64,000 nucleotides of DNA from Planococcus halocryophilus (GCF_022489025.1 NZ_JAKVTG010000002.1:1-64000); one strand, 5' to 3'. Numbered from the stretch's first letter, positions 18,112 to 27,000 are shown. A program made the numbers and translations. Notes: generated from the sequence alone by a model not told the origin.

Positions 18112-18149
18112 AATAAAAACGCCGCTCCCCAATAAAGGGAAGCGGCGTA
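18112..18149 (-). terminator. Riboswitch-controlled terminator ahead of tenA
   Basis: On the minus strand ACGCCGCTTCCC pairs with GGGGAGCGGCGT, followed by a T run, between the TPP aptamer and tenA. It is the likely expression platform: it forms when TPP is bound. Confidence 0.85.
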
Positions 18150-18167
18150 TGCAGTCGATAAGAAAAT

Positions 18168-18268
18168 AGCAGACGGTCCGCCACTTCCCTCCGCTGGTAT
18201 GATCCAGATCAGGTTCAAAGGGTCCGAGCTTATGCTCGTCTCAGCCGATATCCGGCTCCCCTAGTGGT
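18168..18268 (-). ncRNA. TPP riboswitch (THI element)
   Basis: Read on the minus strand, the leader contains CACTAGGGGAGCC, then GGCTGAGACGAG, GACCCTTTGAACCTGATC, TGGATCATACCAGCG and GAGGGAAGTGG, in the order and spacing of the thi-box aptamer. It lies about 90 bp before tenA with an intrinsic terminator between, so high TPP should stop transcription of the whole tenA-thiW operon. Confidence 0.96.
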
Positions 18269-18394
18269 GTTTTTATTTATGTTTTCGACATCACTATATC
18301 ATAGTTTCTGAGAATACTATAGTCTTTATAAAATTCTTCTTACTGATAAAAGATACAAAACTAGATTTTTATCGCTAGTCTACTCTACTAGATA

Positions 18395-18952
18395 TTAATC
18401 AATTAACACTTCTATTTCTTTCTCATTTTCTTCTACCAGTTCTTCTACTAAATTATTGTATTCTTCTCCAAATTCCTCCATCCACTTTGGGTCGTTAATG
18501 TCTCCCCCACCTAATTTTTCTTCAAGATACGTATTGATATAAGCATTTTGTTGATTGAGTTTTTTAGCGTATTGTTGTTGAAATTCTTCGGGTGTCATAC
18601 CTAATTTTTTCGCTTGAGCGATGGCATATTTACGAACTTGTTTACTGCCTTCATCTTCTGTGTTTTCAGGAGGGAGTTTTTCAAAATCATCCTGATTTTC
18701 TTCAGTCATTAAATGAGGAGAAATATCAAGATTCATTTCTTGTACTTCTTGTTTGATCAGTTCTGCCACTATTACCGAATCTAGATAATCTAATGCGGTT
18801 TCATCAGAATACAAAAAACGCAAATCACCTATCGTAATCTCATGACCGTCTACAGTAGCTGCTACTTCATTATCATCGTATGTTGAAACATCGCTACAGC
18901 CAGCTAAAACGATTGTTCCAAGTAAAAGTACTATGAACAGAATCTTCTTCAA
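18395..18952 (-). CDS. Lipoprotein with SurA/PrsA-like N-terminal domain
   Basis: 185 residues. It has a short lysine start, a hydrophobic core and an LAGC lipobox with the lipidated Cys at residue 19, so it is exported and anchored outside the membrane. The mature part begins VAATVDGHEITIGDLRFLYS, the opening helix pattern of SurA-N / PrsA-type chaperone domains, and continues as charged helix with LGMTPEEFQQQYAKKL. No parvulin PPIase domain follows, so a catalytic foldase is unlikely. A chaperone-like extracytoplasmic role is inference. Confidence 0.7.
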   Translation of the reverse strand: MKKILFIVLLLGTIVLAGCSDVSTYDDNEVAATVDGHEITIGDLRFLYSDETALDYLDSVIVAELIKQEVQEMNLDISPHLMTEENQDDFEKLPPENTEDEGSKQVRKYAIAQAKKLGMTPEEFQQQYAKKLNQQNAYINTYLEEKLGGGDINDPKWMEEFGEEYNNLVEELVEENEKEIEVLID

Positions 18953-19044
18953 TTCCTCACTCCCCTTATTAGCTTAAAGTTAACTAATTCATCCTATAAA
19001 GATGAATACGCTCTTAACGTTCGATAAGTTTCATGAATTAAACA

Positions 19045-19080
19045 AAAAAGACCACAAACAACTCGAGTTGTTTGTGGTCT
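19045..19080 (-). terminator. Terminator of rlmN
   Basis: A perfect 16-bp stem (AGACCACAAACAACTC with its complement GAGTTGTTTGTGGTCT) then a T run on the minus strand, about 35 bp after the rlmN stop. Confidence 0.85.
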
Positions 19081-19113
19081 ATGGTTCCTGAAAATCAGGA
19101 ATCCTGCTGTTTA

Positions 19114-20187
19114 TTAAACTGTTACTTCTTTTTTATCTTTTTTGATTTGTTTGCTTCGTAATTGACCACAAGCAGCATCGATGTCTGCGCCTTGTTCGTG
19201 ACGTACGCCACAGTTAATGCCTTTTTTCTTCAATGCATCATAAAACGCACTGATTGCTTCTGGTGTACTTTGTTGATATTGATCGTGCTCATCAACTGAG
19301 TTGTATGGAATCAAGTTCACGTATGACAAGTGACGCTTGTCTTCTAGCAATTTCGCTAATTGATTTGCTTCTTCAACGTGGTCATTCACATCACGCAATA
19401 AAATATATTCAAACGTGATACGACGATTCGATTTTTCCAAGTAGTAATCGATAGAAGCCATTAGCTTCTCGATTGGATATGCTTTGTTGATTTTCATGAT
19501 ACGCGTACGCAATTCATTTGTTGGCGCATGAATTGAAATTGCAAGATTTACTTGCAAGCCTTCGTCTGCGTAATCGTAAATTTTCGGCACAATCCCACTA
19601 GTAGAAACCGTGATGTGGCGAGCTCCAATAGCCAAGCCTTTTTGCGAGTTTACAATGTTTAAGAAGCCCATCAAATTCGTATAGTTATCGAATGGTTCAC
19701 CGATACCCATGACTACGATATGGCTGACACGTTCGTCTTTTTGTTGTGTATCAAAATGCGCTTGTACTTGCATAATTTGCTCGACAATTTCGCCCGCATT
19801 TAAATCGCGGCTCTTTTTCAATAGTCCGCTGGCACAGAAACTACAACCAATGTTGCAACCAACTTGTGTTGTTACACACACAGAATTTCCGTATTTAAAG
19901 CGCATCAATACCGTTTCAATCAAGTTGCCGTCATGCATTTTGAAAAGGAACTTGATAGTGCCGTCTGCAGATTCTTGTTTAACCGTTTCTTTTAACGTAC
20001 GAATCGAAAAGTTGTCTTCAAGCAATTGAATACACTCTTTCGAAAGATTGTTCATTTCCGCAAATTCAGTGACACGTTTAATATACAACCAATCCCATAC
20101 CTGCTCCGCACGGTATTTTTTTTGGCCGTTTTCTAAAAACCATTCTTTTAACTGGTCTATCGTTATTCCATAGATGGAATTTTTCAT
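19114..20187 (-). CDS. rlmN: Dual-specificity 23S rRNA/tRNA methyltransferase RlmN
   Basis: 357 residues. [11 protein letters not shown] near residue 115 carries the radical-SAM CxxxCxxC cluster. [46 protein letters not shown] and [14 protein letters not shown] follow, as does the C-terminal [19 protein letters not shown] with the conserved catalytic Cys. It methylates C2 of A2503 in 23S rRNA and A37 in some tRNAs, using two SAM. The ribosome site GAGGG is well placed. It is monocistronic. Confidence 0.96.
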   Translation of the reverse strand: MKNSIYGITIDQLKEWFLENGQKKYRAEQVWDWLYIKRVTEFAEMNNLSKECIQLLEDNFSIRTLKETVKQESADGTIKFLFKMHDGNLIETVLMRFKYGNSVCVTTQVGCNIGCSFCASGLLKKSRDLNAGEIVEQIMQVQAHFDTQQKDERVSHIVVMGIGEPFDNYTNLMGFLNIVNSQKGLAIGARHITVSTSGIVPKIYDYADEGLQVNLAISIHAPTNELRTRIMKINKAYPIEKLMASIDYYLEKSNRRITFEYILLRDVNDHVEEANQLAKLLEDKRHLSYVNLIPYNSVDEHDQYQQSTPEAISAFYDALKKKGINCGVRHEQGADIDAACGQLRSKQIKKDKKEVTV

Positions 20188-20380
20188 TTTAGAACCCTCA
20201 TTTCAAATTTCACAATTGCTTATTATAATACTAAAAATATCGCTTGACAACAACTATTTTTGTTTAGACAGAAAAATCTGATAAAAAAACCGTGTCATAT
20301 CAAGGGCTTAAGAAATAGCTTGGGTAAAAAGAAATGAACTCTTTGAGCTCATTTCCCTATTTAAACCGATAAAAATGAGA

Positions 20381-20411
20381 AAAACCAGGCGCTTTTAGCA
20401 AACCTGGTTTT
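20381..20411. terminator. Intrinsic terminator between rlmN and the repeat block
   Basis: AAAACCAGG/CCTGGTTTT stem with A/T runs on both sides. It lies beyond the repeat units downstream of CoA-transferase 1. Confidence 0.6.
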
Positions 20412-20428
20412 GGTGGCTTATAAATAAA

Positions 20429-20632
20429 TTGAGCTGTGCGGCTGAAAAAACGCCGCTTCGCCAGAGTGTCTTATGCCCGTCGAATCTACACGGGAGCCTC
20501 CACTTTCCTTCTTGTCTAGCTCCAGCGCCCAGCTCTTTGGGTCATAAGCCAACCCGACTGTGCGGCAAAGAAAGCCGCTTCGTCGGTTCGTCTTATGCCC
20601 GTCAGAGCTACACGGGCGCTTCTGCTTTTCTT
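20429..20632. repeat. Two diverged copies of the ~120-bp GTCTAGCTCCAGCGCC repeat
   Basis: Two adjacent units share CGCCGCTTCG...CTTATGCCCGTC, then an ACACGGG element, and TTGTCTAGCTCCAGCGCCCAG between. They are diverged relatives of the array at 22465-23235 and end exactly at the stop codon of the CoA-transferase gene. Together with the terminator at 20381 they fill most of the 444-bp gap between rlmN and that gene. The block is not coding. Confidence 0.75.
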
Positions 20633-22146
20633 TATACTAATTGCTCTTTTTTCTGTAGCATGGTGCCGTTTTTCGCTAGGTCGGTGTACCAGGAGAAAGC
20701 TTTTTCTAACACGTGCGGTGTTTGTCCGCCGCGTGTTAATGCTTCGTCGTAATACTCACGAAGTTGAGCACGATAAGTCGGATGAACGCAGTTAGCCAAA
20801 ATCACTTCTACACGCTCACGCGGTGCAAGTCCGCGAAGATCTGCATACCCTTGCTCTGTTACTACTACATCTACATCGTGTTCTGTATGGTCTACATGGG
20901 AAACAAACGGGACAACGCTTGAAATGTTGCCGCCTTTGGCAATTGATTTCGTTACAAAAATCGCCAAGCGCGAGTTTCGAGCAAAATCACCGGAACCGCC
21001 GATGCCGTTCATCATTTTTGTACCCGATACATGTGTTGAGTTAACGTTTCCATACATATCAAATTCTAATGCCGTATTGATCGCTATTAATCCGAGTCGG
21101 CGGATAATTTCAGGATGATTGGAAATTTCTTGTGGACGCATTACGATTTTATTGCGATAGTTTTCAAATTCACCATACACTTGTTTCATTTTTGGTTCGG
21201 ATAACGTAATCGAACAACAAGATGCAAAGCTTACTTTTCCGGCATCCATTAAATCAAAAACAGCATCCTGTAATACTTCTGAGTACACTTCTAAATCTTC
21301 GAATTCAGAATCAATCATGCCGTGCAAAACGGCATTAGCGACCGATCCAATACCTGATTGCAATGGAGCCAATTTCTCCGTTAATCGCCCTGCACGAACT
21401 TCCGAACGTAAAAATTCAAGTAAATGATCCGCCATGATTTTTGTTTCTTCGTCAGGTGGCACGATAGTTGATGGTGAATCCAATTGTTCAGTGAAAACAA
21501 TTCCACGGATTTTTTCCATGTCGACTGGAATACCTTTCGTTCCGATGCGTTGATCAACTGCTGTCAACGGAATCGGTAATCGTTCACCTTGTTTTCCTGT
21601 ATCGTAAATATCATGAATGCCTTCAAACAATTCCGGCTGTGCCGTATTGATTTCCACAATGATGTTTTTTGCGTGCTTGGCAAACACAGCAGAGTTTCCA
21701 ACGGAAGTTGTTGGAATGATCATGCCGTCTTCTGTAATCGACAAGGCTTCCACAATGGCAAAATCAATCGTCTCTGTCACTCCTGTACGAATCCATTCTG
21801 CCGTATGTGATAAATGATGATCGACAAACAACATGTCACCTTCGTTGATTTTTTTGCGCATGGTCGGTTCTGCTTGGAAAGGTAAGCGTTTGTTCACAAT
21901 ACCCGCTTCTGCAAAAAGTCGATCAACATCAGAACCTAAAGAAGCACCAGTAAAAACATTTACTTTAAAGCGTTCATTTTCTGCTCGCTTAACTAGCGCT
22001 AAAGGAACCGCTTTCACGTCGCCTGCTCGTGTAAAGCCGCTTAGTCCAAGCGTCATGCCGTCTTGTATCCATGAAGCTGCTTCTTGCGGAGTCACTACTC
22101 GTTCTTGTAACTGTTTCGCTTTGATTCGGTCTAATTTCTTTTCCAT
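20632..22146 (-). CDS. Acetyl-CoA hydrolase / CoA-transferase (Cat1/AarC family), paralogue 1
   Basis: 504 residues. AASWIQDGMTLGLSGFTRAGDVKAVPLAL begins the first CoA-transferase domain; VNVFTGASLGSDVDRLFAEAG, QSGIGSVANAVLHG, GTKMMNGIGGSGDFARNSRL and HDVDVVVTEQGYADLRGLAPRERV follow. The latter is typical of the family's C-terminal domain. Members move CoA between acetyl-CoA and succinate or hydrolyse acetyl-CoA; which reaction applies here cannot be read from motifs. A closely similar paralogue lies at 23976-25478 with a LytTR regulator between. The start ATG at 22146 has a GAGAG-type site. Confidence 0.88.
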   Translation of the reverse strand: MEKKLDRIKAKQLQERVVTPQEAASWIQDGMTLGLSGFTRAGDVKAVPLALVKRAENERFKVNVFTGASLGSDVDRLFAEAGIVNKRLPFQAEPTMRKKINEGDMLFVDHHLSHTAEWIRTGVTETIDFAIVEALSITEDGMIIPTTSVGNSAVFAKHAKNIIVEINTAQPELFEGIHDIYDTGKQGERLPIPLTAVDQRIGTKGIPVDMEKIRGIVFTEQLDSPSTIVPPDEETKIMADHLLEFLRSEVRAGRLTEKLAPLQSGIGSVANAVLHGMIDSEFEDLEVYSEVLQDAVFDLMDAGKVSFASCCSITLSEPKMKQVYGEFENYRNKIVMRPQEISNHPEIIRRLGLIAINTALEFDMYGNVNSTHVSGTKMMNGIGGSGDFARNSRLAIFVTKSIAKGGNISSVVPFVSHVDHTEHDVDVVVTEQGYADLRGLAPRERVEVILANCVHPTYRAQLREYYDEALTRGGQTPHVLEKAFSWYTDLAKNGTMLQKKEQLV

Positions 22147-22263
22147 TATTTATCACTCTCTTTCACTATTTGTTTTAATTGTTCGTCGGATTAAATAAAG
22201 CGTTTTCATAAGTTTGCGCTCCCTTCAAAATCGCATAGCTTCTAAAAAGGGTGTAATGTTTGC

Positions 22264-22294
22264 ATTATCTAGTAACACTTAATTATTAGATAAT
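22264..22294. promoter_or_regulatory. Inverted repeat upstream of CoA-transferase 1
   Basis: ATTATCTAGTAA, 7 bp, TTATTAGATAAT: 11 of 12 positions are complementary. It sits about 118 bp before the start of CoA-transferase 1 and looks like an operator for a dimeric regulator. The adjacent LytTR protein is a candidate, but its family usually uses direct repeats. Confidence 0.45.
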
Positions 22295-22402
22295 TTTAAC
22301 TTATTCTTTTGCATCACCGATTTTTACAGCGTGGAAAAGCGTTTAATGCTACAAAGCAGTAAATCAAATGCTTTAAGCAGCATATTTTTCACAACAAACA
22401 TA

Positions 22403-22440
22403 AAAATGCCTGTCCGTAAAAATTGGACAGGCACTTTTAT
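22403..22440. terminator. Intrinsic terminator next to the repeat array
   Basis: TGCCTGTCC/GGACAGGCA stem with A/T runs on both strands. On the minus strand it would stop transcripts that have passed through the repeat array from the LytTR gene. Confidence 0.65.
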
Positions 22441-22464
22441 TATTTTTCTTTGTGACAGTTTTTT

Positions 22465-23235
22465 GTCGGAGCTACATGGCTGCTTTCGCTTTTCTTATTG
22501 TCTAGCTACAGCAGCCAGTTCCTCGGGTCATAAGTCGTCCTGGCTGTGTGGCTGGAAATACGCCACTTCGCCAGACCGTCTTATGCCTGTCGGAGCTAAC
22601 CGGCTGTTTCCGCTTTTCGTTTTGTCTAGCTACAGCAGCCAGCTCCTCGAGTCGCTTCAGCCTTTCCTGCAATGGCATAAACCGCCATTACCTGAAAGGC
22701 TTCCAGCGCTAGTCGGAGCTACATGGCTGCTTTCGCTTTTCTCTTTGTCTAGCTACAGCAGCCAGCTCCTCGAGTCGCTTCAGCCTTTCCTGCAATGGCA
22801 TAAACCGCCATTACCTGAAAGGCTTCCAGCGCTAGTCGGAGCTACATGGCTGCTTTCGCTTTTCTTATTGTCTAGCTACAACAACCAGCTCCTCGGGTCA
22901 TAAGTCGGTCTGGCTGTGTGGCTGGAAATACGCCACTTCACCAGACCGTCTTATGCCTGTCGGAGCTAACCGGTTGTTTCCGCTTTTCGTTTTGTCTAGC
23001 TACAGCAGCCAGCTCCTCGAGTCGCTTCAGCCTTTCCTGCAATGGCATAAACCGCCATTACCTGAAAGGCTTCCAGCGCTAGTCGGAGCTACATGGCTGC
23101 TTTCGCTTTTCTCTTTGTCTAGCTACAGCAGCCAGCTCCTCGAGTCGCTTCAGCCTTTCCTGCAATGGCATAAACCGCCATTACCTGAAAGGCTTCCAGC
23201 GCTAGTCGGAGCTACATGGCTGCTTTCGCTTTTCT
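22465..23235. repeat. Array of six ~123-bp units in ABBABB order
   Basis: Units begin with GTCGGAGCTA at 22465, 22589, 22712, 22835, 22959, 23082 and 23205 (the last is only a start). Spacings are 124, 123, 123, 124, 123, 123, so a 370-bp block is present twice. Type A units contain GGGTCATAAGTC and GCTGTGTGGCTGG; type B units contain GAGTCGCTTCAGCC and AATGGCATAAACCGCCATT, a hairpin. All share TTGTCTAGCTACA. The array ends directly at the LytTR stop codon. Open frames through it are repeat artefacts. This motif family occurs as dispersed intergenic repeats in Bacillales as I recall it; its function is unknown. Confidence 0.9.
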
Positions 23236-23880
23236 CTAGAACCCTAGAAGTTTTCTGAAGTAGCTTGAATAGGACTGGCTGACGGGGATTTTTACGCCGT
23301 TGTCCATTGCTAGCATGAATGTCGAATGTGTATCTGGGTAAATTTCTTTTATATGATGCACATTGACGATAAACGATCGATGACAACGGATAAACGATTC
23401 GCGTGGTAGCAAGAATTCAAATTCTTGAAGCGAGTTTTTATTTGTGCCGGAATATCCTTCTGCGTATACATGGGTTTTGCGGTCTTTTACTTCCAAATAT
23501 TTTACTTCTGTAAATGGAATTGGTTTCCAGCCATCCGGACTTTTCACCGTTACCACCGATTTCCCTTCTGTAAATGCTGGGTAAATGGCCATAACACAAC
23601 CTTGGAGTTCACCTTCGTGCTCAAATGGCACCGCCATGCCGTGATAAGGTACGCCAAAAATTTCGCGATTGATAAACTCAGATGTTTTCTGATTGGCCTG
23701 CAATGCTTTGTGGGCAATAGTTCCTGGCTTGACTGGATCTCCAGATTTGATTTTCAAATCTACTCGTTTGCTTGGGCGATAATATATGTACTCTTTTGTA
23801 TTTGTTACAGCTATTGAAATTTCATCAGAAAACAATTCTCCCATAACGTCTAATAGCGAACCTAGTGTAAAGCTTTTCAT
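23236..23880 (-). CDS. LytTR-family DNA-binding regulator with N-terminal sensor-like domain
   Basis: 214 residues. The N-terminal ~100 residues (ELFSDEISIAVTNTKEYIYY ... GVPYHGMAVPFEHEGEL) look like a PAS/GAF-type sensor fold. Residues about 112-213 form a LytTR domain: FTEVKYLEVKDRKTHVYAEG, LPRESFIRCHRSFIVNVHHI and the closing PVSQSYSSYFRKLLG. There is no receiver domain, so it probably senses a small molecule directly. It lies between two acetyl-CoA hydrolase/CoA-transferase paralogues on the same strand, which makes acetyl-CoA or acid metabolism a likely target. That link is inferred from position only. Confidence 0.82.
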   Translation of the reverse strand: MKSFTLGSLLDVMGELFSDEISIAVTNTKEYIYYRPSKRVDLKIKSGDPVKPGTIAHKALQANQKTSEFINREIFGVPYHGMAVPFEHEGELQGCVMAIYPAFTEGKSVVTVKSPDGWKPIPFTEVKYLEVKDRKTHVYAEGYSGTNKNSLQEFEFLLPRESFIRCHRSFIVNVHHIKEIYPDTHSTFMLAMDNGVKIPVSQSYSSYFRKLLGF

Positions 23881-23940
23881 CGTAACCCTCCCGTTTCGAA
23901 TCCATGTTTCGATTATACATGAAAATCTTTTCTTCTATTT

Positions 23941-23969
23941 AAAAAAACCAGCCCGTAAAAGGCTGGTTT
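23941..23969 (-). terminator. Terminator of CoA-transferase 2
   Basis: AAACCAGCC/GGCTGGTTT stem followed by a long T run on the minus strand, 7 bp after the stop codon. Confidence 0.8.
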
Positions 23970-23975
23970 CAAAAG

Positions 23976-25478
23976 TTACTCTGATAGCAACATGCTGCCG
24001 TTAGTCGCTAAATTGGCATGCCATGAAAATGCTTTTTCTAAAACGTGTGGTGTTTGACCGCCACGTAATAAAGCTTCGGCATAATAAGCACGCATTTGTT
24101 CTCGGTACATCGGGTGGACGCAGTTTTCAATAATGATAGGCACTCGCTCACGCGGAGCCAGTCCACGCAAGTCTGCATAACCTTGCTCAGTCACCACAAT
24201 GTCCACATCGTGCTCCGTATGATCAACATGCGGAACAAATGGCACTACACTTGAGATAATGCCTTCTTTAGCAATCGATTTCGTTACAAAAATCGATAAT
24301 CGGGCGTTACGCGCAAAGTCTCCAGATCCACCGATACCGTTCATCATTCTTGTGCCAGATACATGTGTTGAATTCACGTTGCCGTATATATCGAACTCTA
24401 ACGCAGTATTAATCGAAATTAATCCAAGTCGGCGAATAATTCCGGGGTGATTGGTAATTTCTTGTGGCCGTAAAAGAATTTTGTCTTGATATTTTTCAAA
24501 ATCCCCAAATACTTGTGCCATTTTTTCTTTAGACAAAGTAATAGAAGATGCCGAAGCGAATTTCACTTTCCCTGCATCAATCAAATCAAAAACGGCATCT
24601 TGAAGAACTTCTGAATATACTTCCATATCGTGAAACTCCGAATCGACCAACCCGTGAAGAACCGCATTCGCTACTGAACCAATGCCAGATTGCAAAGGAG
24701 CAAGTTGATTGGTCAACCTTCCTGATGCTACTTCCGCTCTTAAGAAATTCAATAAATGTCCTGCCATCATTTCCGTTTCCTCATCTGACTGCAAAATCGT
24801 TGATGGCGAATCGGCTTGCTCAGTAAAAACGATTCCTCTCACCTTTTCCAGGTCAACCGGTATTCCGATTGTTCCAATCCGGTCGTGAACATGTGTTAAC
24901 GGAATCGGCGAACGTTGCCCTTGCTTGCCAGGTTCATAAATATCATGAACCCCTCTAAATAGCTCAGGCTGCGAAAGATTGATTTCAATAATAACGTTTT
25001 TCGCATGTTTGACAAAAACCGACGAGTTGCCGACTGAAGTAGTGGGAATAATCATGCCGTCTTCTGTAATCTCCAATGCTTCAATAACAGCAAAATCGAT
25101 TGGCTCTATAACTCCCGCTCGAATCCATTCAGCCGTCTGAGACAAGTGGTGATCAACAAACATGATGTCACCGTTATTTATTTTTCTACGCATTGCTGGA
25201 TCTGCTTGAAATGGCACTCGTTTATGAACGATTCCTGCTTCTGCCATTAATTTATCGACATCCGAGCCTAAAGAAGCTCCTGTAAAGACATTCACTTTAA
25301 ACTGCTCTGTTTCGGCGCGACGAACCAATGCATAAGGGATTGCTTTAGCATCTCCTGCACGTGTAAATCCGCTTAACCCGAGTGTCATTCCATCTTTGAT
25401 CCAAGACGCTGCCTCATCAGCAGATACAACTCGGTCCTGTAATTCCATGGCTTTTATCCGATGAAGTTTATTGTCCAT
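23976..25478 (-). CDS. Acetyl-CoA hydrolase / CoA-transferase (Cat1/AarC family), paralogue 2
   Basis: 500 residues from ATG 25478 (MDNKLHRIK), chosen because AAAGGTGA is well placed; a GTG nine bases upstream is the alternative. It aligns along its whole length with the 20632-22146 protein: ASWIKDGMTLGLSGFTRAG, NVFTGASLGSDVDKL, QSGIGSVANAVLHG, GTRMMNGIGGSGDFARNA and VTEQGYADLRGLAPRERVP. Most positions are identical, so this is an in-situ duplication with a regulator between the copies. The two may differ in substrate preference or expression. It is monocistronic with its own terminator. Confidence 0.88.
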   Translation of the reverse strand: MDNKLHRIKAMELQDRVVSADEAASWIKDGMTLGLSGFTRAGDAKAIPYALVRRAETEQFKVNVFTGASLGSDVDKLMAEAGIVHKRVPFQADPAMRRKINNGDIMFVDHHLSQTAEWIRAGVIEPIDFAVIEALEITEDGMIIPTTSVGNSSVFVKHAKNVIIEINLSQPELFRGVHDIYEPGKQGQRSPIPLTHVHDRIGTIGIPVDLEKVRGIVFTEQADSPSTILQSDEETEMMAGHLLNFLRAEVASGRLTNQLAPLQSGIGSVANAVLHGLVDSEFHDMEVYSEVLQDAVFDLIDAGKVKFASASSITLSKEKMAQVFGDFEKYQDKILLRPQEITNHPGIIRRLGLISINTALEFDIYGNVNSTHVSGTRMMNGIGGSGDFARNARLSIFVTKSIAKEGIISSVVPFVPHVDHTEHDVDIVVTEQGYADLRGLAPRERVPIIIENCVHPMYREQMRAYYAEALLRGGQTPHVLEKAFSWHANLATNGSMLLSE

Positions 25479-25523
25479 CCTTATCACCTTTCGAAGGCTT
25501 TAGTTTTGTTAGCCTGTACATTA

Positions 25524-25550
25524 ATTATATCTTATTCGCCTCATTCTCAA
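25524..25550 (-). promoter_or_regulatory. Possible promoter of CoA-transferase 2
   Basis: On the minus strand, TTGAGA (25545-25550), a short 15-bp spacer and TATAAT (25524-25529). The spacer is below optimum, so an activator may be needed. I see nothing else in the 321-bp gap 25479-25799. Confidence 0.35.
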
Positions 25551-25799
25551 GAATAGCTAGACTCCTCCAGAAGGATTTCTGTCCATGTTTCTTCACAATC
25601 CTGCAACAATATAAAGCGCTAAACCCTTAAGCCAATCCTTATTTCTTGCAATAAAAATAAAAATTACTTCACTCCGATAATGAATGGAAAAAATAGCAAG
25701 TCAATTCTATTGACAATCGTTTTACAGCTGAAATACTATAGAAAAGTTGTAGAAAATAAATTCACGAAAATTTATATAGAAGAAAAGAGGCTAACTGCC

Positions 25800-26999
25800 A
25801 TGTCGCCAGATCAAAAGAAGAAAATTTTTATTTTGATGATTAATATGTTCATCGCGGTCGCAAGCTTTGGCATTGTCATACCGATTATGCCTTCCTATCT
25901 TGTATCCATTAATCAAGGCGGTATGGCAGCTGGCTTAATGATTGCTATTTTCGCCGCTTCCCAATTTCTTTTTTCGCCGATTGCCGGAAAATGGGCAGAT
26001 CAATACGGTCGTCGAAAAATGATTATTTATGGGTTACTCGGCTTAACCCTTTCTATGTTTGTGTTCTATGCTTCCGACTCTATTTGGACATTGTATTTCT
26101 CTCGTGTTATTGGGGGAATCGGAGCGGCGATGCTAATTCCTGCCATTTTTGCTTATATCGCAGACATCACGACATTTGACCAACGTGCAAAAGGCACGAG
26201 TCTTGTTTCTGCCTCGATGTCTCTTGGCATTGTTGTCGGACCAGGCATTGGCGGGTTTTTAGCAGATTACTCGTTAAAGCTGCCTTTTCTCGTTTCAGCA
26301 CTCGTCTCTTTGGCCGCTGTTATTTTCTCTGTCTTATGGTTAAAAGAATATGATGCGACGGATGCCAATCCGGCACTTGCCGCTAAATTAACCGACGAAG
26401 AATCCATGTTCACCAAAATCGGACGCTCTACGAAGATGCCTTATTTCATTCCGTTGATTATTACGCTCGTCATGAGTTTTGGGTTACTGGCATATGAATC
26501 CGTAGTTGGACTCTATTTAGACAATCAATTCAATTCCACTGCGAAAGATATCGCCTTTATGATTACCGCAACCGGAATTGTCAGCGTGATTGTGCAATTG
26601 TTTGTGGTTGACCGCATCGTTCGCCGTTACGGCGAAGTTGCTATTCTTGTTACATTTCTTGGAGTGGCGGCGTTTGGTTTCTTGTTATCTCTTTTTGCCG
26701 GAAGTTATGCGATGTTCTTTGCAGTTTCGCTTGTGATTTTCTTAGCCACTTCTATTTTGCGTCCTGTTTTGAATACGTTAATCTCAAAAATGGCTGAAGG
26801 CGAAGTTGGATTTGCGATGGGTATGAACAACGCCTATATGAGTATTGGCAATGTAGCAGGTCCTTTACTTGCGGGAATTTTATACGATGTCAATATCGTC
26901 TTCCCGTTCATTCTAGGTCTTATGATGTTGCTACTGACACTTGCAATTACAGTCGTTTGGCAACGTTCGCGTGCTGTAAAAGCATCTACTATTGGTTAG
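25800..26999 (+). CDS. MFS multidrug-type efflux transporter (Bmr/NorA-like)
   Basis: 399 residues from ATG 25800 (MSPDQKKK), behind AAGAGG; the open frame extends 40 codons further upstream without a usable site. It has twelve predicted membrane helices. MFS motif A, GKWADQYGRRKM, lies near residue 65 and the drug-H+ antiporter motif C, SLGIVVGPGIGGFLAD, near residue 145. This places it with 12-helix drug exporters. Substrates cannot be predicted. It has its own terminator. Confidence 0.86.
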   Translation: MSPDQKKKIFILMINMFIAVASFGIVIPIMPSYLVSINQGGMAAGLMIAIFAASQFLFSPIAGKWADQYGRRKMIIYGLLGLTLSMFVFYASDSIWTLYFSRVIGGIGAAMLIPAIFAYIADITTFDQRAKGTSLVSASMSLGIVVGPGIGGFLADYSLKLPFLVSALVSLAAVIFSVLWLKEYDATDANPALAAKLTDEESMFTKIGRSTKMPYFIPLIITLVMSFGLLAYESVVGLYLDNQFNSTAKDIAFMITATGIVSVIVQLFVVDRIVRRYGEVAILVTFLGVAAFGFLLSLFAGSYAMFFAVSLVIFLATSILRPVLNTLISKMAEGEVGFAMGMNNAYMSIGNVAGPLLAGILYDVNIVFPFILGLMMLLLTLAITVVWQRSRAVKASTIG

Positions 27000-27000
27000 T

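Noticed and set aside
22331-23258. Plus-strand frames translating the repeat array
   Set aside because: They repeat the same peptide (SSYSSQLLESLQPFLQWHK) because the 123-bp units are a multiple of three; no ribosome site and clearly repeat artefacts.
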